Source: an uncultured Chitinophagaceae bacterium (lineage in GTDB: Bacteria > Bacteroidota > Bacteroidia > Chitinophagales > Chitinophagaceae). Taken from it: a stretch of 64,000 nt of DNA. Of the stretch, positions 1-8,245 are shown in pieces. Positions within the stretch are counted from its first letter, which is position 1, and each line of letters begins with the position of its first letter. Below the pieces are notes generated by a model. It saw nothing but the letters and a program-made list of their open reading frames with translations. It had not been told where the DNA came from and did no database searches. Where the stretch lies: positions 1 through 64,000 of the forward strand of contig CALMED010000038.1 in the NCBI GenBank assembly GCA_937862815.1, read 5' to 3'. The translations under genes were made by a program, and so were the position numbers.

Positions 1-671
1 GTGGTTGTTACGGGTTGAGGGTTACTGGTTACGGGTTGCGGGCCGGAGGTCCCGGACGAAGGCACGGGATTGCTGGTTACGGGTTGAGGGTTAGGGGTTA
101 CGGGTGGTTGGTTGGTTGCTGGTTGTTTCTTCGGTTGATTGCTTGCCAGTACAGGTGGCGCCGGCTCATCGAAGCGCATCTCCTGGTCGAGTTTTTTCTC
201 GGCCAGCCGCTGGTACATTTCCGTGGCCAGGTAGTTGCGTTCGCGTTGTACGCTTACCTTGCCCGTAAGCGGGGTGTAGCCCCGCCACTGGTTGATGCTC
301 CATTCGCCGGGCAGCACCTGCGCCGTATCGGCAATATCGGCCAGCCTGAAAAAGAACACGGTCTTGATGCCCCGCCGGGTTTCGGCGAAGTTGTTGGAGA
401 CCGACTTCTCATCTTCCACCACCAGCAGGTCCTTGGTCACACGCGCCGTTACCCGCACCAGGTTGTAGTACAGGGTGTCGCCCAAAATGAAGAGGCGGTA
501 GCAGTAACCGAAGAGTTTTCCGTTTTTTTCTTTGAGGGTGAGTTCGAAGTTCACGTTGTAACGCGGACTGTCCACTTCCATGATGCCTTTGTATACCCCG
601 GTGACCACCTGGGCCCCGGCGCCGGTGGCCAGCAGGCAGGTGAGGAAGAGGAGGAGGATGGTTTTTTTCAT
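1..671 (-). CDS. Secreted hypothetical protein, 3' end cut by window edge
   Basis: I read an open frame from the ATG at 671 down to base 1 without a stop, at least 223 codons. The first 20 residues form a Sec signal peptide (MKKTILLLFLTCLLATGAGA, then QVVTG). The mature part, to about residue 170, is a mixed polar domain with phrases such as GVYKGIMEVDSPRYN and LFGYCYRLFILGDTLYYN. It does not match a family I can name. From about residue 175 it turns into low-complexity Pro/Gln/Thr/Asn sequence with repeated QPVT(S/T)NP blocks. The matching DNA resembles intergenic repeats of this genome, so the tail may be repeat-derived. The ATG overlaps the mnmH stop in an ATGA arrangement, so the two genes are probably translationally coupled. 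No function is assigned. Confidence 0.75.
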   Translation of the reverse strand, partial: MKKTILLLFLTCLLATGAGAQVVTGVYKGIMEVDSPRYNVNFELTLKEKNGKLFGYCYRLFILGDTLYYNLVRVTARVTKDLLVVEDEKSVSNNFAETRRGIKTVFFFRLADIADTAQVLPGEWSINQWRGYTPLTGKVSVQRERNYLATEMYQRLAEKKLDQEMRFDEPAPPVLASNQPKKQPATNQPPVTPNPQPVTSNPVPSSGTSGPQPVTSNPQPVTT

Positions 672-1711
672 GTGTGCGCTAAAAATTGGCTATTGGATTC
701 ATGCACCCGGTCGCAGGCAATGGTATGCAACAACGATGCCAGTTCCTCGCGGTTCTGCAGCCCTTTGCGGTACCACCGGTCGTAATAGGTCAACAAGATA
801 CGAAAAGAATCCGCCACCCGGTCTTCCACCAGGGCCAGCAGGGCTTCTTTGGTTTCCAGTCCGCCCAGCCTTTTTTTAATCCGCAGGATGGCGTTTACCA
901 CCCGCTCGCGGTCGAGCGCGCCGTATTCCTGCACGATGTGCTGCAGGCGGGCCTCAAAGGGTATTTCCAGGAACCAGAGGGGCTGGTCCCGCATCTGCTT
1001 CCAGAATACGATGGGCAGGTTCACATCGCCCAGCCGCTGGCTCTCGTCTTCCACCCAGATGGGGGCGCCTGGATGCTGGCGGCTCACCTGCCAGAGGGAC
1101 CATGCCAGTTTGTTTTCAAACTGCTCCTGTCCCGGCTGTGGCGGCAGGCCGATGTTGCCGAAGGCCGATCCCTTGTGGTGGGCCAGTCCCTCCAGGTCAA
1201 TCACGGGCTGGCCTTGTCGTTGCAGGCGCAGCAGCACTTCGGTCTTTCCGCTGCCGGTATAGCCCCCCAGGATCCGCAGGGGCCAGGGCCGTTCAAACTG
1301 CTCCAGCGCCCACCGCCGCCAGGCTTTGTACCCGCCCTGCAGGGTGTACACCCGGAACCCGTAGAGGTCGAGCAGCCAGGCCACGCCCGCGCTGCGCATG
1401 CCCCCGCGCCAGCAGTGCACCAGCACCGTGCGCTCGCCCGGGGCCTGTTTGGGGAACAGGTCTTCCACGGTTTCCACCATGGGTCGCATCTTGCCGCCGA
1501 AGTAATCCAGTCCCGCCTTGATGGCCTCCTCCCGGCTTTTCTGCTTGTAAAGCGTACCTACCACCTTCCGCTCCTCATCGGTGAAGAGGGGCAGGGAGCG
1601 GGCTCCGGGGATGTGGGCGTGGGCGTATTCGGCCGGACTGCGCACATCCAGCACGGGGTGCTGCTGCGACAGTTCCAGGAAGGCAGTGATAGCAAGGGAT
1701 TGAACGGCCAT
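668..1711 (-). CDS. mnmH: tRNA 2-selenouridine synthase MnmH (SelU/YbbB)
   Basis: 347 residues, close to the usual size (about 360). The N-terminal half is a rhodanese domain with the catalytic loop CWRGGMRS at residues 100-107, Cys100 being the expected active cysteine. The second half is a P-loop domain with GGYTGSGKT around residues 149-157. In this family the enzyme converts 2-thiouridine at the wobble position of Lys, Glu and Gln tRNAs to 2-selenouridine via a geranylated intermediate, using selenophosphate. The ATG at 1711 gives a domain-aligned N-terminus. The frame is open much further upstream, but that part is translated repeat DNA. A TACTTTTG -7 element lies 9 nt before the start, so the transcript may be nearly leaderless. 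No selD is visible in the window. Confidence 0.93.
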   Translation of the reverse strand: MAVQSLAITAFLELSQQHPVLDVRSPAEYAHAHIPGARSLPLFTDEERKVVGTLYKQKSREEAIKAGLDYFGGKMRPMVETVEDLFPKQAPGERTVLVHCWRGGMRSAGVAWLLDLYGFRVYTLQGGYKAWRRWALEQFERPWPLRILGGYTGSGKTEVLLRLQRQGQPVIDLEGLAHHKGSAFGNIGLPPQPGQEQFENKLAWSLWQVSRQHPGAPIWVEDESQRLGDVNLPIVFWKQMRDQPLWFLEIPFEARLQHIVQEYGALDRERVVNAILRIKKRLGGLETKEALLALVEDRVADSFRILLTYYDRWYRKGLQNREELASLLHTIACDRVHESNSQFLAHT

Positions 1712-1720
1712 GATTGGGGT

Positions 1721-1728
1721 CAAAAGTA
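1721..1728 (-). promoter_or_regulatory. Bacteroidota -7 element for mnmH
   Basis: The minus strand reads TACTTTTG, matching TAnnTTTG, 9 nt upstream of the mnmH ATG. No clear -33 TTG is visible at the usual distance because repeat DNA begins at once upstream. Confidence 0.45.
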
Positions 1729-1757
1729 TTGATTTCGGATTGCAGATTGCAGATTTC

Positions 1758-2356
1758 GGATTGGGGATTGCAGATTTCAGATTTTGGATTTCGGATTTTT
1801 TGACGCGTTCCTTAGCCGGCGGTTTCCCGGAACGAATGTGAAAAGGTGTAAATGTGTAAATGTGGTGATGTGTAAATGGACAGAATCTCTCGGCCGGAAG
1901 GAATAAACCGGCCAACGAAATTCGGCCAACGGCTGGCGGAATTATGTACGAGGTTAGATGTACGATGTACGGGGGCGGATTGGGGATTGCAGATTTCAGA
2001 TTTTGGATTTCGGATTTTTTGACGCGTTGCATGTGTAGCAGTTCCACACCCGGAACGAATGTGAAAAGGTGTAAATGTGTGGATGTGTAAATGGGTAGAA
2101 TCTTTCGGCCGGAAGGAACAAACCGGCCAACGGCTACTGGCAAACGGCCAACGTATTTATGTACGATGTTGGATGTAGGATGTACGCGGGGCGGATTGGG
2201 GATTGCAGATTTCAGATTTTGGATTTCGGATTTTTTGACGCGTTGCATGTGTAGCAGTTCCACACCCGGAACGAATGTAAAAATGTGTAAATGTGTGGAT
2301 GTGTAAATGGGTAGCATCTTCCGGCCGAAAGTCACTATCCTGTCAACAGCCCACGG
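1758..2356. repeat. Three tandem composite repeat units of about 216-219 bp
   Basis: The phrase GGATTGGGGATTGCAG starts at 1758, 1977 and 2193, giving periods of 219 and 216 bp. Each unit has the same module order: a GATTT-rich segment ending in TTTTTTGACGCGTT; a GC-rich core; a GTGTAAATGTG-rich segment; a (T/C)CGGCCGGAAGG element; a CGGCCAACGGC element; and a GTACGATGTAC-like segment leading into the next unit. The stretch lies upstream of mnmH and is open in one minus frame only by chance. The same modules recur in other gaps (see 2661-3099, 18077-18440, 20817-21417, 23077-23522). Function unknown. Confidence 0.85.
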
Positions 2357-2480
2357 TCATCTGTGCTCCTGAAGACATTACCCGCCTTACACCTTATGCC
2401 TCACGCCTTACGCCTTTACTTGCGGAAAGGAACATCCGGCCGGAAGTGACTATCCGGCCCACCGCCCACGGCCAACGATT

Positions 2481-2660
2481 TTACACCCGTTCCACCACCA
2501 GGAAAAACGCAACCGTGGACGTGCCGCCCATCATCATGAATTTGGGGGTGACGAAGGGCACCACGCTCACCACCTCGCCCCGGAGGATGTTGAGGAACTG
2601 CTCCAGGACTTGCCGGGCATTGGTCTTGTTGACTTCGAGTTTGTGTACTTGGTAGCGCAT
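2481..2660 (-). CDS. Small hypothetical protein, 59 aa
   Basis: ATG at 2660, TAA at 2481-2483, 59 residues. It begins MRYQVHKLEVNKTNARQVLE and ends with STVAFFLVVERV. The pattern is a beta strand, an amphipathic helix, then two strands, and codon choice is GC-rich like neighbouring genes. It stands alone between repeat blocks, but the frame looks genuinely coding: charged helix, clean start, no repeat phrases inside. The strand-helix-strand pattern is reminiscent of small DUF4177-like proteins, which is only a guess. Function unknown. Confidence 0.6.
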   Translation of the reverse strand: MRYQVHKLEVNKTNARQVLEQFLNILRGEVVSVVPFVTPKFMMMGGTSTVAFFLVVERV

Positions 2661-3099
2661 ACAACCGGATTGAGCGCGGAAGGTACGGCGGCGCAGAGGC
2701 CGGAAGCAATGAGGTTGGTGGGGGCAGACGGAGATAGTAAAGCGGATTTTGGATGGCGGATTTCAGTTTTTTGAAGCATTCCCCCGCCGGCGGTTCCCAA
2801 CCCCGGCGGCGGTTTCAACGAACGGGAAGATAAATGTGGAAATGTGTCAATGTGCGGATGTGTAAATGGGTAGAACCTTGCGGCCGGAAGTCACTACCCG
2901 GCCCACGGCCCCCAACGCGTCACGCGTTGGACGGTTGACCGTTGACGGAAGGGAACAACCGGCCGGAAGCTACCCCCCCTTACTCCTTATGCCTTACACC
3001 TCATGCCTTTGCCGACGGTTGAAGGAAAGGAGCTCCCGGCCGAAAGACTCTGCCCGGCTCACGGCCAGCGGTTGACGGCCAACGAACTAACTTTGTCCC
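2661..3099. repeat. Composite intergenic repeat block
   Basis: Gap of about 440 bp with degenerate copies of the composite repeat modules. It contains GGCGGATTTCAGTTTTTTGA, a core with CCCCCGCCGGCGGTTCCC, an AAATGTGTCAATGTG segment, and GCGGCCGGAAGTCACTACC followed by CGGCCCACGGCC. A second GGCCGGAAG copy sits near 2962. I see no credible gene in it. Confidence 0.7.
3088..3095 (+). promoter_or_regulatory. -7 element of the vsr remnant
   Basis: TAACTTTG matches TAnnTTTG and ends 5 nt before the ATG at 3100, implying a leaderless transcript. It is the surviving promoter of a gene whose body has been lost. Confidence 0.4.
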
Positions 3100-3183
3100 A
3101 TGGCCGATGTGCATACCCAACAGCAGCGCAGTTACAACATGAGCTGCATTAAGGGCAAGGATACGAAGCCGGAAATGCTTGAG
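3100..3183 (+). pseudogene. vsr: Truncated vsr: N-terminal 28 codons of a very-short-patch repair endonuclease
   Basis: The reading MADVHTQQQRSYNMSCIKGK followed by DTKPEMLE is the classic N-terminus of Vsr mismatch endonucleases (family pattern: MADVHT, then RS.NMS.I.GKDTKPE). Homology stops at 3183. The frame continues through only five AT-rich codons to TGA (3199-3201). The catalytic core (Asp and His residues, zinc site) is entirely missing, and I do not find it at the right edge of the island. Base composition up to 3183 is GC-rich like the host and then drops abruptly. The gene faces the minus-strand island operon. Vsr normally repairs T:G mismatches from 5-methylcytosine deamination and travels with Dcm-type methylases, so this is probably what is left of an earlier restriction-modification locus. 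Confidence 0.8.
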
Positions 3184-3186
3184 TCT

Positions 3187-3414
3187 TTAAAATTCCTTTG
3201 ATAGTAACTCTTTCAACTGCGCTATAGCTTCTGGGGAGAATTGAATAGATTGGCTCACCTTGCCCGGAATTGCTCTATCAGCCGATCCATAGGTGTCGAG
3301 TTGAAGAAACTTCTCGCCTTTTTTGTTATAAACAATAAAATAACTGCATTCGGTTGGTTTATGAATACTATCACGATCTTTAAAACCTTTTTCAATTTTG
3401 TTAATTAGAGCCAT
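3187..3414 (-). CDS. Small conserved defence-cluster protein, 75 aa
   Basis: 75 residues starting MALINKIEKGFKDRDSIHKP, with a central strand-rich region (SYFIVYNKKGEKFLQLDTYG) and a helical end (SPEAIAQLKELLSKEF). Small proteins with this N-terminus and the LDTYGS motif occur, as I recall, beside restriction and defence genes, sometimes mislabelled as formyltransferases. The function is unknown. It is the last gene of the minus-strand island operon, with its start codon abutting the stop of the nuclease gene (0 nt gap), so it is very likely co-translated. It is AT-rich like the rest of the island. It could be a specificity factor, inhibitor or DNA-mimic accessory, but the sequence does not decide. 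Confidence 0.8.
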   Translation of the reverse strand: MALINKIEKGFKDRDSIHKPTECSYFIVYNKKGEKFLQLDTYGSADRAIPGKVSQSIQFSPEAIAQLKELLSKEF

Positions 3415-4398
3415 TTAAACATATTTAAAAAGTAGTGAACTGGATTGAATATTTTTTATTCGAAACTCTTTAACGAAAGAAAGATCAGAACGAAATTTAA
3501 CATCAGTAACTTCATTTGGGATATAAATTTTCTCAATCTTCTTTATATCTTGATGTCTATAAAAACGTAACGAATCTTTTGCAATGTTATAATCGAATTT
3601 AATTTTTATTGATTGTTCCAACGAATTTCCAAGTGTTCTGAATACAATTCCGTTTAACTTTTCCGTAAGGTCTGTATCGTTTTGAATCTTCTTTGAAATG
3701 CTCTCTACAAGTTGTTGAATGCTTTGTCCATTTGTGTGTTGTCTTATAAAGATGGATGCAATTAATACCTGAGTGCCATCTGGTTGGGTTAATTGCTCAG
3801 ATGAAAATGTATGTATGCGTTCAAAGTTTGCGTTACTTTTAACTTCAATTTTTTCAGAACCAGCATTGAAATCAAACTTTTCTTCGGGTATATTATGCCA
3901 ATAAGTTAAGAGAACTGATGGATTTTTTGAATACTCTATCAGAAACAATTCTGTCCAAAGACCATGAACTGTATTTGTTGGAGTGTCTGTCAATGAGCGA
4001 AAAACTTCAATAAATTTGTTTAATGAATAAATTACTTGTTGTTGCGAAGGTTTGTTACTTAAACTCCTTATCAGAGTTTCGGAAATTCGTAAAAAGTATT
4101 CTTGTAAATTTCTATTCTCACTGGTAAATGTTATTACCGTAAATGTTTGAAAACTGCTTTTACCATTTTCAGTTATTTTACATTCAATATTTTGCTCAAG
4201 TCGAAAATACTTTAAACGGAAATTTTTAAGAACTCCCGCCTTTACATTGTTTGTAACTGAAAGTAACAAAACGGGATTTCCTTCAACATTTATCGCAATT
4301 CTGAAATTTGGATTTTCAGGAATTGGCACGGCATTGAATGTTTTATAATTTCCTGCTTCAGGAAACTCAAGAGAGTCATATAATTCTATTAAACTCAT
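3415..4398 (-). CDS. PD-(D/E)XK motif protein (DUF4420-like), probable restriction nuclease
   Basis: 327 residues. The central part carries a plausible PD-(D/E)XK active site: Glu150 in GLWTELFLIEY, Asp176 in KFDFNAG, then IEVK with Glu185 and Lys187, followed by strand and helix. This matches the arrangement of the DUF4420 family found next to Z1 proteins in restriction-type clusters. Its start overlaps the Z1 stop (ATGA), indicating translational coupling. The N-terminal 110 residues are beta-rich and may bind DNA or a partner. The inferred role is DNA cleavage by the system. The family name is assigned from motif and context, not from a search. Confidence 0.82.
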   Translation of the reverse strand: MSLIELYDSLEFPEAGNYKTFNAVPIPENPNFRIAINVEGNPVLLLSVTNNVKAGVLKNFRLKYFRLEQNIECKITENGKSSFQTFTVITFTSENRNLQEYFLRISETLIRSLSNKPSQQQVIYSLNKFIEVFRSLTDTPTNTVHGLWTELFLIEYSKNPSVLLTYWHNIPEEKFDFNAGSEKIEVKSNANFERIHTFSSEQLTQPDGTQVLIASIFIRQHTNGQSIQQLVESISKKIQNDTDLTEKLNGIVFRTLGNSLEQSIKIKFDYNIAKDSLRFYRHQDIKKIEKIYIPNEVTDVKFRSDLSFVKEFRIKNIQSSSLLFKYV

Positions 4399-6653
4399 GC
4401 TAGTCTGATGATGTCTTGGCCAATTCTTTCAGGAATCCATATAGCAAGTGTTGGAACACTTGTATAGTCTGAATCTCTTAGGTCAAGTAAGTGGATTTGA
4501 ATAGTTAATAGGTTCTCATTTTTAATTTCTGAATCTCCGGGGTAAATCACTTCACCAGTTCTTGGGTTTCTCCCTTGAAATAATTGTTGTATTTCATTAT
4601 TTCTGTCAAGCCTACGAGTTCTGCGTTTCCAATCAGTTAAGCTGTTTGCACTCATCAGATATACTAAGCACTCCTCATTTGGATTATCTTCTGTAAATCG
4701 TTTTAGAATTCCTCTCAAACTTGAATAGGTTGCAGAGTCACTTTCCCTTGTGAACTTCAACTTATTTAATAAGTGTTCTAAGCAGTCTCTCATTGAAAGC
4801 TGCGCAACCAAATGTTTTTGGTCGTCTGTTCTATTTGGGTGTCCGATATCTTCAGAAAATAATTCTGCCTTTGGGTTTAAGAACTCGAATATTGAATTCA
4901 AATTGGTTGCAATATACTTTTCTGTGTCGTGTGGTGCGTTTATTCTAAGCCAATCATCTCCAAAACGGTCACGATCTAAACCATCGTATAAAACATTTGC
5001 CCTCGTTAGATTTAGCATTTGGTCTAAAACAGCTTCTCTGTCCCAATCATTAAGATGTCGATTGTTTGCTGCAAATTCTTCCAGACGGCTTCTTACATCT
5101 TCTTCATGGTCAACAATGTATGTATAAGCGTCAATTGTAACTTGGTCAAGAAAAACCCGACAATAGCCAAGATAACTACGTTTGTAACCAAAAAACCTTG
5201 CACGTTGTTGAATGGTATCAACATTTCCAACACCAACATTTCTTGGCATATAGGTAACTGTTAGTCCTTCAACAGTAAATCCTCTGTCCATAGATTGACC
5301 ACCTACTAGAATCCAAGAATATGAATCTTGCCAATTTATTTGTGGTGTAGCGCCACGTCTTGAATTTACTTCAACAATTGGTGTGTATTGTATGGCATGA
5401 ATTAGATTATAATCTGTCAGGGCTTCAAAGGATGGCAAATCAGGAACTGTCATTTGCAAGTCATTGTATGTGTTCCTGAAATCACGAAGCAGTTCCTCTT
5501 TTTCATCATTATCACTACCCGATAGAAGCCGTCTCCAACTTTCTTTAATAGTATTTACCCAACTATAGAAAATTGTATGGTCGCCTTGCAATCTTGAAGG
5601 ATGAACAAGCATAGAACGATTCCTTTGACTAGATTGTCTGTATAATTCTAATACTGTTCCAGCCACCACACCTAAATAAAATATACGTAATGCGTCAAGA
5701 AGTGCTTCTGGTGGTTCATTTAGCGATTGTGCATTATTCGAAATATTATTTAATGGAATTTCACGTATGAGATTTCTATTCTCTCTAAAAAACTGGATAC
5801 CACCTGTATATTCATCACCTGGCGTAAGTAGTTTAATGAAATTCGGAGATAGTCTGTCCATTATGTTTATGAACAAATTGGCTTGTGGTGTTGCAGTGTA
5901 TTGCAAAAAAGTGTGATGAGAAAATATATTTCTTAGAGATGTAATACGTCTGTAAATAGTTGACACTTCGTTCTCTGTCAAATCTTCGACATCAATTCCT
6001 TGTCTTGCCGCCCAGCGTGCTCTTGTGTTTAAACTTGCTTGGTCACCTTCATCATCAATTATCAAAGTAAGTACACCGTTTAAATTCATTATGCTAAATA
6101 AATTGGTTAGGTTTCTCAAATGAGAACCATTTTTCATTACAGTAATAAGAATTGTTCTGCAACGATCATTTGGAAAGGTTGGGTTTGCCCATTGGTCTAA
6201 CGCATTTGTAATAGTATCAACATCTTCCTGAGTGTGAGGATTTGTAATTTGTGTCCACCGCTGTTCAAAACCAAATCGGCTATCAATCCTCAAATCTTTT
6301 CTAACACGCATTGTAGATTGTTCGAGAAGATTTACAGATGTTCCGCCAATGATTATAACTATTTGATAATTATTATCTCTTGCAAGTGCTGTAAGAGTCG
6401 TAAATGAAAGGGTTTTACCACTCTGAACATAGCCGATTACAATACCTGTTTCACTATTTGTAGGATTGTTAGGATTACCACACACTTGCATAATCCTATA
6501 CGTTTCATCAAGAACTCTTAAACCTGTTTCGTTTAAAGTTCTGTCTGGATTGGCAAAACCTTTGCTGCGAAGTAACTCGTTGGTTTCTTCACCCACGAAC
6601 GGATTCCAAGTTCCGTTATCAGTTGTGTTTTGAATTTCTATTTGCTCAGCCAT
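4395..6653 (-). CDS. Z1 domain-containing helicase-like ATPase
   Basis: 752 residues with helicase/ATPase motifs in order: Walker A GYVQSGKT (74-81); Walker B IIDDEGDQAS (about 198-207); a YTATPQANL motif (252-260); and the Z1 hallmark ILVGGQSMDRGFT (about 448-460) leading to MPRNVGVGNVDTIQQRARFFG (470-489), which serves as motif VI with its arginines. Z1 proteins (PF10593) are superfamily II-like ATPases encoded with MutL/MORC ATPases and nucleases in restriction-type systems. The likely role is ATP-driven DNA translocation or remodelling that couples recognition to cleavage. It lies 2 nt downstream of the GHKL ATPase gene and overlaps the nuclease gene by 4 nt. All key motifs are intact. 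Confidence 0.93.
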   Translation of the reverse strand: MAEQIEIQNTTDNGTWNPFVGEETNELLRSKGFANPDRTLNETGLRVLDETYRIMQVCGNPNNPTNSETGIVIGYVQSGKTLSFTTLTALARDNNYQIVIIIGGTSVNLLEQSTMRVRKDLRIDSRFGFEQRWTQITNPHTQEDVDTITNALDQWANPTFPNDRCRTILITVMKNGSHLRNLTNLFSIMNLNGVLTLIIDDEGDQASLNTRARWAARQGIDVEDLTENEVSTIYRRITSLRNIFSHHTFLQYTATPQANLFINIMDRLSPNFIKLLTPGDEYTGGIQFFRENRNLIREIPLNNISNNAQSLNEPPEALLDALRIFYLGVVAGTVLELYRQSSQRNRSMLVHPSRLQGDHTIFYSWVNTIKESWRRLLSGSDNDEKEELLRDFRNTYNDLQMTVPDLPSFEALTDYNLIHAIQYTPIVEVNSRRGATPQINWQDSYSWILVGGQSMDRGFTVEGLTVTYMPRNVGVGNVDTIQQRARFFGYKRSYLGYCRVFLDQVTIDAYTYIVDHEEDVRSRLEEFAANNRHLNDWDREAVLDQMLNLTRANVLYDGLDRDRFGDDWLRINAPHDTEKYIATNLNSIFEFLNPKAELFSEDIGHPNRTDDQKHLVAQLSMRDCLEHLLNKLKFTRESDSATYSSLRGILKRFTEDNPNEECLVYLMSANSLTDWKRRTRRLDRNNEIQQLFQGRNPRTGEVIYPGDSEIKNENLLTIQIHLLDLRDSDYTSVPTLAIWIPERIGQDIIRLA

Positions 6654-6655
6654 AT

Positions 6656-8194
6656 TTAATCTGATTTAGATAAATTGGAAATTAGTTCATTGAAATTTCG
6701 CCTTACATCGCCTACTATTTTACTTCTTTTTGCAATAACTTCTGAAAGCCCTAATGCTGCTGCAATTCGAAGTATTGGTTCTATTTTATTTGTGTCAGTA
6801 CCAGCATATTCAACCATAAAAGGGTGGGTTAGTGATAGGCGAATACCAATTTGTCTTATTGATTCATCCTTTACTTTCTCTTTGATGAAACTATCCCCAA
6901 CTTCAATTAACTCTTTTAATGAAGGGTCATATGATAGTTCCATTGAAATTTTCCAGTTCTCTTTATTAAACCTTATTTCAAATTCACGATGAAGAGTTTT
7001 TTCTGTGGGTTTTAATTCTTCTTGTTCAGGCTCTGCTACTTGCGAAATAGAATTGATGACATCTGCCACTGCCTGTGGTGCTTTTTTCTCAAGGTCTTCA
7101 ACGGTTTCATCAAGTGCCTTTTTTGCAGTTTTGTATTCTTTTTCAGTTGCTCTTACTCTATATTGTTCAGCTTGTTGTAAAAGTGGAAAATCTTTTGAGC
7201 TAATATCGTCTCTCAGTAGTTTTAAAAAAATATCAAGGTTTTCATCCCATTGTATTCCTTTCTTGGTAAATGAAACATCAAAACCGTCCAAATGTAATTC
7301 ACCAAATACTCTTTGAAAACGAAAACTGTTTGGATTACCGAAAATATATTCAGGCCTGAAGCCATTATCAAAACTTCCTTCAATTACTCTCCCTCTCCTA
7401 AACAAAGCAAATCCAGCTTCTGATGTTGATGCTTTTTCTCTAATTGCAACAAAGCCGTTTACACTTAAACCGTCCTCAATTAGAAAGGATATTTCTTTCT
7501 TCCAAGGGATAGATTCGCCTTTTGGGTCGTCATATCTTGGGACATTCAAAATATTTGGTTCTGTATATATCAATTCTTCACTTTCTACTTTTAGGATAAG
7601 AATGCCTTTACGAATAAAGTCTCTGTAAATGCTTTTTAAATGTTCTTTAACTTTACCAAGAGCTCTTCGTCTTGGCATACGATTAACATTGAAAAGTTCA
7701 ATAGTTGTATAATGATGATTTTTATTGCTTGGTTTACTTGTCACATCTAATTCTTCCAACTTGTCCGCAAAGATTTTTTTCATGTCAAAGCGAACCTGTT
7801 TCTCATATTCCTCACCCAAAGCAGAAGTAGTAACGCACCATTCATCGGCAAACCAACAAGCGGCTGACTTCATGCCCATTCCAAATTCCGATAGTTTTGT
7901 GTTATCAGGTGGAATTTCAGCCGCTCTAAATGCTCTTGAATAATCTTGTTTGTTTATTCCAGCAGCATTATCTCTGATTGTGATTCTATTTTCAGAATCA
8001 TTGATTTCTATGCTAACAACAAGCTTATAATTATCCCCCTCAACGGCTTTTAATTGTTGTTCGTTTTTTAAGTAACTGTCAATAGCGTTATCAACAAACT
8101 CAGCTAATGCAAACCATGTCTCATATTCTACATATCGCAGAACAGCAAGAACTGTAACTTGTGGTCTAATACTAACTTTATCTTGCGGGTTCAT
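6656..8194 (-). CDS. MORC/MutL-like GHKL ATPase of a restriction-type system
   Basis: 512 residues from the ATG at 8194 (an in-frame TTG lies at 8203). The N-terminal GHKL fold is clear: N-box AEFVDNAIDS (about 31-40) with Glu and Asn, G1 box DNAAG (about 75-79), and G2 box EFGMGMKSAACW (about 103-114). An S5-like segment follows, then an unusual C-terminus with a short coiled coil (about residues 345-385, rich in E and K). Prokaryotic MORC-type ATPases of this kind are known partners of Z1 proteins, Dcm methylases and PD-(D/E)XK nucleases. ATP-driven dimer clamping on DNA is the expected activity. Dimer gating of the nuclease is inference. It follows the methylase gene after about 50 bp. Confidence 0.9.
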   Translation of the reverse strand: MNPQDKVSIRPQVTVLAVLRYVEYETWFALAEFVDNAIDSYLKNEQQLKAVEGDNYKLVVSIEINDSENRITIRDNAAGINKQDYSRAFRAAEIPPDNTKLSEFGMGMKSAACWFADEWCVTTSALGEEYEKQVRFDMKKIFADKLEELDVTSKPSNKNHHYTTIELFNVNRMPRRRALGKVKEHLKSIYRDFIRKGILILKVESEELIYTEPNILNVPRYDDPKGESIPWKKEISFLIEDGLSVNGFVAIREKASTSEAGFALFRRGRVIEGSFDNGFRPEYIFGNPNSFRFQRVFGELHLDGFDVSFTKKGIQWDENLDIFLKLLRDDISSKDFPLLQQAEQYRVRATEKEYKTAKKALDETVEDLEKKAPQAVADVINSISQVAEPEQEELKPTEKTLHREFEIRFNKENWKISMELSYDPSLKELIEVGDSFIKEKVKDESIRQIGIRLSLTHPFMVEYAGTDTNKIEPILRIAAALGLSEVIAKRSKIVGDVRRNFNELISNLSKSD

Positions 8195-8245
8195 GAGTTT
8201 CAATTATTGAAATATGTTGATTGTGCTGCGAAGCAACCCCATTCA

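Noticed and set aside
15-785. Plus-strand frame over the window start
   Set aside because: It is antisense to the secreted protein and mnmH, and its N-terminus is translated repeat DNA.
1712-2335. N-terminal extension of mnmH
   Set aside because: The frame is open upstream of 1711 but reads through tandem repeats. MnmH homology begins at MAVQSLAIT.
2293-2655. Plus-strand frame over the repeat region
   Set aside because: Composed of repeat modules and antisense to the 59-aa gene.
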